Shown in pieces: positions 1 to 4,718 of a stretch of 5,450 bases of DNA (position 1 is its first letter; every line of letters begins with the position of its first letter). The stretch is from NCBI GenBank assembly GCA_937941715.1, contig CALDGX010000011.1, positions 1 to 5,450 of the forward strand. The letters run 5' to 3'. The translations under genes and the position numbers were made by a program. The DNA is from an uncultured Chloracidobacterium sp. (GTDB taxonomy: Bacteria; Acidobacteriota; Blastocatellia; Pyrinomonadales; Pyrinomonadaceae). The notes below the pieces were generated by a model that worked only from the letters and a program-made list of their open reading frames with translations, made no database searches and was not told the origin of the DNA.

Positions 1-351
1 GATGTCTACTTCGCCTGCGCGCTGGCCAAATTGAGCGGCCATCCGTGTCGCCATGTCGTCGAGATCTGGGAACGCGACCACGCCCAGGGCTGGGGCGCGA
101 TCGCCCGACGGCTCGGCATCAAACCGGGCTCGGCCGAATTCCATCGCCTGAAGCGCGGCATGGTGCCGAGCTACGACCGCTGGGGTCGCCCGATCGAGCT
201 CGACCGCGATCTGGATCGCGATTTCCCCGGGCGCGACAAGGGTCGCGGCAAACATCACGACGACGGTCACGACGGGACCATACTTAACGGACTCGATAAA
301 AACACTGTCGAGAAAACGCCTGCCGCCGCTCGGATATTTTCTGCTGTTCAT
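1..351 (-). other. Possible 5' end of a truncated pil gene (minus-strand open frame)
   Basis: An ATG at 351 on the minus strand is preceded by AAGGGG with a five-base gap, a good ribosome-binding site, and lies 51 bases downstream of the pilMN stop. The frame begins MNSRKYPSGGRRFLDSVF, followed by a hydrophobic stretch (PVVTVVVMFAATLVAP, residues 26-41), and stays open to the window edge. A short basic N-terminus followed by a membrane segment right after PilMN would suit a PilO-like or other inner-membrane pilus component. However, only codons 1 to about 25 lie in sequence with pil-like composition. The rest is the exact codon-by-codon antisense of the plus-strand hypothetical gene, which looks like the real coding strand there. 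It could be the severed start of the next pil gene joined to foreign DNA, or simply a mirror frame. Confidence 0.3.
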
Positions 352-528
352 ATTGACCCCTTGTGGCCGGCACCGCCGCAGCGGCCGGCGTGCTATTGGC
401 CGCTACATAGCGGACTTTTGAAGACCGGTTGGCGGCGGTTCGGCCTGCTGCTCGTTTGGCGGCTGCTGACCGGGATTTGTCGGACCCGTCGCCTTTGCCT
501 TCTTTGGCGCAAATTCAGCCATCGGTAA
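1..528 (+). CDS. Hypothetical protein, 5'-truncated by the window edge
   Basis: The frame is open from base 1 and the true start lies outside the window. The part that looks like real protein is codons 1 to about 90. It includes a GWGAIARRLGIKPGS stretch (codons 30-44) followed by EFHRLKRG, then a charged, low-complexity tail rich in Asp, Arg, Gly and His (codons 64-92). The GWG.IA..LGIKPGS segment looks like a small helical, possibly helix-turn-helix-like, module. I recall similar bacterial hypothetical proteins but no named function. No stop occurs in this frame until 526-528, which would make it overlap the end of the convergent pilMN gene by 126 bases. Beyond about codon 92 the translation no longer looks like protein, and GC drops sharply. 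The genuine C-terminus has therefore probably been lost or frame-shifted near 270-290; a stop in another forward frame lies at 285-287. Confidence 0.55.
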   Translation, partial: DVYFACALAKLSGHPCRHVVEIWERDHAQGWGAIARRLGIKPGSAEFHRLKRGMVPSYDRWGRPIELDRDLDRDFPGRDKGRGKHHDDGHDGTILNGLDKNTVEKTPAAARIFSAVHIDPLWPAPPQRPACYWPLHSGLLKTGWRRFGLLLVWRLLTGICRTRRLCLLWRKFSHR

Positions 529-2319
529 ATAGTTACCTTTTATGCTCCAGACAACCACGCCGGGAGCCACTGCAGCCGTGCTCAACGTCGATCCTGTCGG
601 CGTTGCCTGTGCCGGCTGTCCGGCGCTTACGACCGGCGTAGTTTCCTGAACCTCGTATGCAAGGCCGCTGAACAGCCTCGAACCGCTTTCGGCTCCACCG
701 GCATATTCGAGTGACTTCAGGAAGGCGGCAACGCCGTCCTTGCTCTTGGCGAGACCCTTGATCTCGACCTCGCCGGCGTTCGAAAGCTTCATTTCGGATA
801 CATAAAATGCCGGATCGATGCTGAAGGGATAGTTCGAATTAAGTTGAAATAGCATTCCGATACCAACCGGTTGCTGCCGGCGAAGGCTGGTCACCTCAGT
901 AACGAACTCTCTGTACCATTTGAGATTTGCTTCGTACGAATTGCGCCGGTCGACAGCGGGCTTTAGTTCCCGGGTGCGGTCGTCAGCGATCGATTCGCGG
1001 CGGGCCGTCATCAGGTTCGATACAAACAACTCGACCGCAAATGCCGACAATAGTGCCGCGACGATCACCGGAACCGCAAACATCAGCGTCGCCGCACGGC
1101 TTCGGCGGTTTTGCAGTTTTGCTTCCTCTTCGAGTTGGCGTTCGTATCGCTCGGCATCGGACACGAACAAAATGTCGCGGACCAGGTCGACCGTCGCGAT
1201 AACCTCATTTCCGTCGACCGGCAACTGTCCGAATGAATACGATCCCAAAAGCAGTCCGCTCGCAACAGCATCCTCGGCCGGGACGCTCATTCCTATAAAC
1301 TCGACCCCTGTCCTGACCGCACATTCGGCGGCGATCAACTCGGCTATCTCATCCAGACCGTGTTCTGCGACCCAAACTACTTTCGAGAAATCCTCGACCG
1401 GCGGGCCCGCCAGCATCGCGGGCGGTGCCTGTGCCAGAACCTGTTCGAACGCGTGTCTGACATATTCCTCGGTCGGCGTCGCGGCTGCAGTTCGGCCGGC
1501 TATCTTTGGTGTCGGAATGATCTCATCCGTTCCGCGTTCCGTTCGGGTGATCTCATCCGGGGCCAAAAACGCATATTCACTAAAAAGTCCGTAGGCCGGA
1601 CTCCAGAGTCCCAGACTGTAACCATTCTTGTTAACAAGCAGAAAGGCGGAAACCTGATTTTCGTTTCCCGGTCGCAGCATCTCCGCCCCTTCGCTCGTCT
1701 CGCAAAGGAAGTAGCGAGCGGCGCTGCGCAGAGGCGTTTCGACACACAGGTCGATCTTTGCCGACGGCTGCTCGCCGACGACTGATCTGACCCTTGCTGC
1801 AAGAGCCTGTATATGCTGGCGTGACGCCTCAGTGATCGAGACCTGTCCGTTCGGCAACCGTGTCACGGAGCAGGCGGTGTCTTCAAGTGACGTGTCAAAA
1901 ACGGGATGATTATCAATTCCCGGGACCATATCCTTCTCGGCACCTATTAGCCAATCAAGCAATGCCTCGTCCGAATAAGCCAATTGCTCGCCATCAAGCG
2001 CAAGTATCCGCGTCAGTTCGGAATAGTCCGCTACCGATGTCGTAAAATGCGTTTTTGCCGACAATGCCGGCAGGCCGGCTTCTTTTGCCCGCCGCGTACT
2101 TAGCGCAGCCGCGAGATCAACATCCGACGGAAACCGCAGGACCCGTATCCGCGAAGCACCTTCAGCCCTGGGCAGTGGGTAGGCAGCGACCATTTCGCCG
2201 ACCGTGTTCCAAACCAAGGCAAGCTGATCGGCCGATAATGCCCGTTCCGCAAGCAAAGGATCACTCTCAGACCCGATGCCGAAATTCTCGTACTCGTTAG
2301 ATCCGTTCGTGTTTCTCAT
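403..2319 (-). CDS. PilM/PilN-type fusion protein of the type IV pilus inner-membrane platform
   Basis: A 638-residue single-pass membrane protein. Residues about 90-362 resemble a degenerate actin-like (PilM or GspL cytoplasmic) domain, seen in the strand pair around LLVNKNGYSLGLWSPAYGL (227-245) and the terminal AEDAVASGLLLGS helix (348-360). The usual phosphate-loop Asp and Gly residues are not evident. A charged helix (386-407) leads into a membrane segment (about 408-434), then a coiled-coil-like stretch (440-482). A PilN-like ferredoxin fold follows: GIGMLFQLNSNYP, YVSEMKLSN..GEVEIKGLAKS and AAFLKSLEYA (486-541). An Ala/Thr/Pro linker (561-586) interrupts this fold before its last strand, VVWSIKGNY (589-597). 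The tail is rich in Pro and Gln. In type IVa pili, PilM and PilN are usually separate proteins that link the motor to PilO/PilP/PilQ; GspL of type II secretion has this fused layout. The ATG at 2319 is the only in-frame start after the upstream stop, but its AGGGAG sequence is 15 bases away, so the start is moderately sure. A sigma-54 promoter lies upstream. Confidence 0.75.
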   Translation of the reverse strand: MRNTNGSNEYENFGIGSESDPLLAERALSADQLALVWNTVGEMVAAYPLPRAEGASRIRVLRFPSDVDLAAALSTRRAKEAGLPALSAKTHFTTSVADYSELTRILALDGEQLAYSDEALLDWLIGAEKDMVPGIDNHPVFDTSLEDTACSVTRLPNGQVSITEASRQHIQALAARVRSVVGEQPSAKIDLCVETPLRSAARYFLCETSEGAEMLRPGNENQVSAFLLVNKNGYSLGLWSPAYGLFSEYAFLAPDEITRTERGTDEIIPTPKIAGRTAAATPTEEYVRHAFEQVLAQAPPAMLAGPPVEDFSKVVWVAEHGLDEIAELIAAECAVRTGVEFIGMSVPAEDAVASGLLLGSYSFGQLPVDGNEVIATVDLVRDILFVSDAERYERQLEEEAKLQNRRSRAATLMFAVPVIVAALLSAFAVELFVSNLMTARRESIADDRTRELKPAVDRRNSYEANLKWYREFVTEVTSLRRQQPVGIGMLFQLNSNYPFSIDPAFYVSEMKLSNAGEVEIKGLAKSKDGVAAFLKSLEYAGGAESGSRLFSGLAYEVQETTPVVSAGQPAQATPTGSTLSTAAVAPGVVVWSIKGNYLPMAEFAPKKAKATGPTNPGQQPPNEQQAEPPPTGLQKSAM

Positions 2320-2401
2320 TGGGCCAAATACGCACTCCCTATATAGATTTCATGCGCCGACTTTGAGAAATGAAAATAATGTCTTGTGCCTTAAATACAA
2401 C

Positions 2402-2416
2402 GCAATTACTGTGCCC
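2402..2416 (-). promoter_or_regulatory. Sigma-54 (-24/-12) promoter of pilMN
   Basis: Read on the minus strand this is GGGCAC-AGTAA-TTGC. It differs from the RpoN core TGGCAC-N5-TTGC at one base and keeps the required ten bases between the GG at 2415-2414 and the GC at 2403-2402. The predicted start is near 2390, giving a leader of about 71 bases before the ATG at 2319. Its similarity to the element upstream of the pilin makes a chance match less likely. Confidence 0.65.
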
Positions 2417-2492
2417 GTAATACGTCGATCCAAAGGCATTTCTGTGCTGATTTTATTGGTTTTGGCGGCGAAAGCCCGGGCCAATCGGCGCG

Positions 2493-2514
2493 GGGCGCGT
2501 GAAAGTCCGCGCCC
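2493..2514. repeat. GC-rich inverted repeat upstream of the pilMN promoter
   Basis: GGGCGCG (2493-2499) and CGCGCCC (2508-2514) form a perfect 7-base dyad around an 8-base spacer. The outer bases CCAA (2481-2484) and TTGG (2516-2519) extend it imperfectly. Its centre lies about 113 bases upstream of the predicted pilMN start, a distance typical of enhancer sites for sigma-54 activators. No T-tract follows on either strand, so it does not look like a terminator. An operator role is inference only. Confidence 0.35.
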
Positions 2515-2570
2515 GTTGGTCAAATGTGCATGAGGCAGCAGAATATTAGCCGGGCGCCGGCGAACGCTGC

Positions 2571-2603
2571 AAAAAAGGCCGCGAAACCGAGCGTTTCGCG
2601 GCC
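2571..2603 (-). terminator. Intrinsic terminator of pilT
   Basis: On the minus strand an 11-base-pair perfect stem (2593-2603 with 2577-2587) encloses a 5-base loop (2588-2592) and is followed at once by six T residues (complement of 2571-2576). It begins about 20 bases after the pilT stop at 2624. This is a textbook rho-independent terminator and separates pilT from pilMN. Confidence 0.93.
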
Positions 2604-2623
2604 GGACAGTTCCTGATTTGCGG

Positions 2624-3793
2624 TCAGACCGTCTTGCTGCCGTAGCCGGCCGCAACCGGTCGTTCATTGATCCCGCCGTCAACCCCAAGGCCGAAACCGA
2701 CTGCCGAATGATGGCCGCAAAGGTCGCGCAATTCGTCAACATTTGACGAGATCGAAAACGCGGTTTCCAGAGTGATGAGCCGCCGGCGGTATAGTGCCGC
2801 CAGAGACTGGTTCAGCGTCTGCATACCAAATCGGTCGCCTCCGGTCTGCATCACAGAGTATATCTGATGTATCTTGTCCTCGCGGATCAGATTGCGGATC
2901 GGAGCGTTCGGTACCAGCACCTCCATCGCCATCACGCGACCGGTCCCGGTTGCATTGGGCAAGAGTGCCTGACACATAATACCTTCGAGTACGTTTGAAA
3001 GCTGGGTCCGCACCTGCGGTTGCTGGGACGATGGGAAAACGTCGATGATCCTTGTGATCGTTGACGCAGCCGTATTGGTGTGCAGCGTCGCAAACGTCAA
3101 ATGTCCCGTTTCGGCCACACGCAGGGCCATTTCGATCGTTTCGAGATCGCGCATTTCGCCGACCAGGATGATGTCCGGGTCCTGCCGCAAACCTGAGCGA
3201 AGAGCTTCGGCGAATGAGAATGTGTCGGCTCCAAGTTCGCGTTGACTGACGATACAATTTTTGTGTGAATGGATGAATTCGATCGGGTCCTCGATCGTAA
3301 TAATGTGCTCGTGCCGCATGGTGTTTATACGGTCGATCATCGTGGCCAGCGTCGTCGATTTACCGGATCCGGTCGGCCCTGTCACTAGTACAAGCCCGCG
3401 CGGACGGCGGCAAAAGTCCATCGCGATGTGCGGCAACCCGAGCTCGTCAAATGACCGAAGCTCAAACGGTATCGCACGAAATGCAGCACCCACGGTTCCC
3501 TTTTGATTAAAGATATTAACGCGAAACCGTGATATATGTTCGAGCCCGATCGAAAAGTCCAACTCCCGTTGTTTCTCAAATTTTTTGATCTGTATGTCAG
3601 AAATGTGCGAGTACGCGAGTAATTTGGTCTCTTCCGGTGTCAGCGGTTCAAATTTCTCGAGGCGCACCATCTCACCATTGACGCGTACCTGCGGCGGGCT
3701 GTCGACCCGCAAGTGCAGATCCGAGCCGCCCATTTCGATTGTGGTCTTCAGGAGGCCGTCAAGGGTCTCTCTCGGATTTTCTAGATCGATCAT
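2624..3793 (-). CDS. pilT: Type IV pilus retraction ATPase PilT
   Basis: A 389-residue cytoplasmic hexameric ATPase that drives pilus depolymerisation, giving twitching motility and DNA uptake in organisms that have it. Visible in order: an N-terminal PAS-like domain with GGSDLHLRV (22-30); Walker A GPTGSGKST (139-147); the Asp box IITIEDPIEF (164-173); Walker B DPDIILVGEMRD (205-216); the His box HLTFATLHTNTA (231-242); and PIRNLIRE (298-305), close to the AIRNLIRE motif characteristic of PilT. This motif separates it from the extension ATPase PilB, which is also larger. The last 30 or so residues after CGHHSAVG are a Gly-rich extension beyond the usual fold. An upstream GTG at 3799 is in frame, but GAGG sits five bases before the ATG at 3793 and overlaps that GTG, so I prefer the ATG. 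It follows the pilin gene and its terminator. No clear promoter is visible just upstream, so partial read-through from the pilin unit is possible. Confidence 0.95.
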   Translation of the reverse strand: MIDLENPRETLDGLLKTTIEMGGSDLHLRVDSPPQVRVNGEMVRLEKFEPLTPEETKLLAYSHISDIQIKKFEKQRELDFSIGLEHISRFRVNIFNQKGTVGAAFRAIPFELRSFDELGLPHIAMDFCRRPRGLVLVTGPTGSGKSTTLATMIDRINTMRHEHIITIEDPIEFIHSHKNCIVSQRELGADTFSFAEALRSGLRQDPDIILVGEMRDLETIEMALRVAETGHLTFATLHTNTAASTITRIIDVFPSSQQPQVRTQLSNVLEGIMCQALLPNATGTGRVMAMEVLVPNAPIRNLIREDKIHQIYSVMQTGGDRFGMQTLNQSLAALYRRRLITLETAFSISSNVDELRDLCGHHSAVGFGLGVDGGINERPVAAGYGSKTV

Positions 3794-3801
3794 AATCACC
3801 T
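3794..3801 (-). promoter_or_regulatory. Ribosome-binding site deciding the pilT start
   Basis: GAGGTGATT directly precedes the ATG at 3793. The GAGG core is five bases from the ATG, while the GTG at 3799 lies inside this same sequence and would have no room for it. This favours the ATG over the two-codon-longer GTG start. Confidence 0.7.
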
Positions 3802-3850
3802 CATTGGCCGGTCAGGATCACGGATCGGGCCGGTAGTGCAGTTCAAGCTG

Positions 3851-3887
3851 TAAAAATAGCAAAGCGAACGGGATAGCTCCCGTTCGC
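3851..3887 (-). terminator. Intrinsic terminator of the pilin gene
   Basis: A 10-base-pair perfect stem (3864-3873 with 3878-3887) has a 4-base loop and is followed on the minus strand by a T-rich tract, TTTGCTATTTTTA (complement of 3851-3863). It lies 58 bases after the pilin stop and about 70 bases before the pilT start. The imperfect T-tract could allow some read-through into pilT, which suits a gene needed in far smaller amounts than pilin. Confidence 0.88.
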
Positions 3888-3945
3888 AAGTTTGTTCCTT
3901 CCAGACATCTTCAATTCCTCTCAGGATACGGTCGCCGACCGAATT

Positions 3946-4407
3946 CTATTGGATCGGCGTGCCGCCGGTGGTCGTCAGTACGCCGTCAGCGCATACAAAG
4001 GCCGTTGCCTTTTTATAGATCACGCCATCGACACTGACACCGTAATAGTTGGTGCCTGTCGAACCAGCGGTGGACGGAGCGGCTGTCGCACAATACAACG
4101 AATTGTTCGTGCCGCCGATCGTAAGGGTAAAGTCATATCCGCTCTTTGTAGGCGAAGCAGCTGCCAACGTTGCGTCGACTAGTCCGCCCAAAGCGGTGTT
4201 CAGGGCATAGCTGGTGCTATTACCGGTGGTTGCCTGATATGTGGCTTCCGCACTGTGATATGTGCGAAGAGTTGAAATTGCGCTCGCTTCATTAGCGGCC
4301 CGGCGTGAAGCAAGCAGACTCGGGATAGCAATGGCCGCCACGATCCCGATAATGATCACGACTACGAGTAATTCCACTAGCGAAAAACCCTTTTGATTCT
4401 TGTTCAT
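3946..4407 (-). CDS. pilA: Type IVa major pilin precursor (PilA-like)
   Basis: A 153-residue prepilin. A six-residue basic leader ending in Gly7 precedes Phe8, so prepilin peptidase would cut between them and methylate the Phe, leaving a 146-residue mature subunit. Glu12 is the conserved Glu at mature position +5, needed for assembly into the fibre. Residues 8-30 form the hydrophobic half of the long N-terminal helix, and SRRAANEASAISTLRT (34-49) continues it. The globular part is rich in Thr, Ser, Gly and Ala. It has two cysteines, Cys106 and Cys139, that could close a C-terminal disulfide loop. The ATG at 4407 has GGAG eight bases upstream and gives a normal leader; an ATG at 4446 would add 13 residues without a good ribosome-binding site. 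A strong sigma-54 promoter, a structured leader and its own terminator all point to a highly expressed, regulated single gene. A minor pilin is less likely. Confidence 0.93.
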   Translation of the reverse strand: MNKNQKGFSLVELLVVVIIIGIVAAIAIPSLLASRRAANEASAISTLRTYHSAEATYQATTGNSTSYALNTALGGLVDATLAAASPTKSGYDFTLTIGGTNNSLYCATAAPSTAGSTGTNYYGVSVDGVIYKKATAFVCADGVLTTTGGTPIQ

Positions 4408-4448
4408 TGTTCTTCTCCTAAAACTTAAGCATAGGAATACTTGCATTG

Positions 4449-4501
4449 GGCCGGCGGCTCAACATCGAGTTGTTTGCGAACGACTCGATAGCCGTCGCGC
4501 C
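4449..4501 (-). promoter_or_regulatory. Long structured hairpin in the pilin mRNA leader
   Basis: On the minus strand an inner arm (4479-4489 with 4464-4474, one A-C mismatch) is capped by a 4-base CGCA loop. It stacks on a second arm, CGGCT (4494-4490) with AGCCG (4459-4455), with a 4-base GTTG bulge on the 3' side. Outer GGC/GCC and CG/CG pairs (4499-4501 with 4449-4451, 4496-4497 with 4452-4453) close it. It would lie about 18-70 bases into the transcript, well before the ribosome-binding site. It could stabilise the abundant pilin mRNA or control its translation. I do not recognise a known riboswitch consensus; in particular the conserved c-di-GMP-I bases are absent. Confidence 0.6.
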
Positions 4502-4529
4502 TTTTTTAATGCTTGCGAAATACTTGCGC

Positions 4530-4544
4530 GCAATATTTGTGCCA
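4530..4544 (-). promoter_or_regulatory. Sigma-54 (-24/-12) promoter of the pilin gene
   Basis: Read on the minus strand this is TGGCAC-AAATA-TTGC, a full match to the RpoN core, with exactly ten bases between the GG (4543-4542) and the GC (4531-4530). The predicted start is near 4518, about 111 bases before the pilin ATG. Pilin genes in Pseudomonas, Geobacter and Myxococcus are known to use sigma-54 with a PilR-type activator, so position and target both fit. Confidence 0.85.
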
Positions 4545-4578
4545 GATACGGACCAGATATCGATGACGGGCCCGATAT

Positions 4579-4586
4579 TTGCGCAA
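4579..4586. repeat. TTGCGCAA palindrome, related to one over the -12 element
   Basis: TTGCGCAA (4579-4586) and TTGCGCGCAA (4524-4533) are perfect palindromes with centres 54 bases apart; the second covers the -12 element of the pilin promoter. The half-site TTGCG also occurs alone at 4474-4478 and 4513-4517. The cluster could be a binding site for a regulator or a chance effect of local composition. Confidence 0.25.
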
Positions 4587-4601
4587 TCTGTTAAATGGCT
4601 C

Positions 4602-4652
4602 TGTCTGAACAACTTAATACTACTGCCGCTGGATCTGGCCGGGCGTCAGACA
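4602..4652. promoter_or_regulatory. Candidate activator (PilR-like) sites upstream of the pilin promoter
   Basis: TGTCTGA (4602-4608) and its inverted copy TCAGACA (4646-4652) lie 84 to 134 bases upstream of the predicted pilin start, the usual place for enhancer sites of sigma-54 activators. Their centres are 44 bases apart, close to four helical turns, so both would face the same side of the DNA. As I recall, Pseudomonas PilR recognises repeated C/G-TGTC units, and CTGTC and TTGTC occur within these two sites. No pilR gene is in the window, so the link is inference. Confidence 0.4.
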
Positions 4653-4718
4653 AATTCGTCGGGCGCGAAATAACTCACAGGCACCGTGTAGTTTTGGGTT
4701 TCCTGCATTCGAGTTCGG

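Larger units (their letters stand above)
2320..2623. other. Intergenic region between pilT and pilMN
   Basis: These 304 bases hold no convincing gene. From right to left they contain the pilT terminator (2571-2603), a GC-rich dyad (2493-2514), an ATTGG/CCAAT inverted pair (2455-2459 and 2481-2485), the sigma-54 element (2402-2416) and the AT-rich pilMN leader. Short open frames here are either extensions antisense to the start of pilMN or overlaps with the end of pilT, and none has a ribosome-binding site with protein-like sequence. Confidence 0.7.
4408..4718. other. Regulatory region upstream of the pilin gene
   Basis: These 311 bases hold no convincing gene. From right to left on the minus strand they contain an inverted TGTCTGA pair (4602-4652), a TTGCGCAA palindrome (4579-4586), the sigma-54 promoter (4530-4544), the predicted transcription start near 4518, a long leader hairpin (4449-4501) and the GGAGAAGAAC ribosome-binding site just before 4407. 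I see no clear intrinsic terminator for the upstream zincin-like gene. Confidence 0.75.

Noticed and set aside
365..413. GC-rich inverted repeats (366-389 and 400-413) between pilMN and the plus-strand gene.
   Set aside because: No convincing T-tract follows on either strand (only ACTTTT on the plus side after a 5-base-pair stem), so I do not call a terminator.
1518..1559. A 12-base direct repeat TGATCTCATCCG at 1518-1529 and 1548-1559.
   Set aside because: It lies inside pilMN, is 30 bases (ten codons) apart and simply encodes two DEI tripeptides; there is no sign of a mobile or regulatory element.
920..1785. Long plus-strand open frames (920-1594, 1360-1785) inside pilMN.
   Set aside because: They are antisense to a protein with clear domain structure and give Ser/Arg-rich translations without recognisable features.
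2350..2742. A 130-codon minus-strand open frame upstream of pilMN.
   Set aside because: It overlaps the end of pilT in another frame, crosses the strong pilT terminator, and its translation is basic and unlike a protein.
3929..3941. A small CGGTC/GACCG hairpin just after the pilin stop.
   Set aside because: It has a five-base-pair stem with a three-base loop and no T-tract; the real terminator lies further downstream.
4408..4446. A 13-residue N-terminal extension of the pilin from an ATG at 4446.
   Set aside because: The ATG at 4407 has a good ribosome-binding site and gives the normal six-residue basic prepilin leader; the longer start has neither.
4449..4518. A c-di-GMP-I (GEMM) riboswitch in the pilin leader, known before some pilus genes.
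   Set aside because: The conserved ACGCAAAGCC-type core and the tetraloop-receptor arms are not present.
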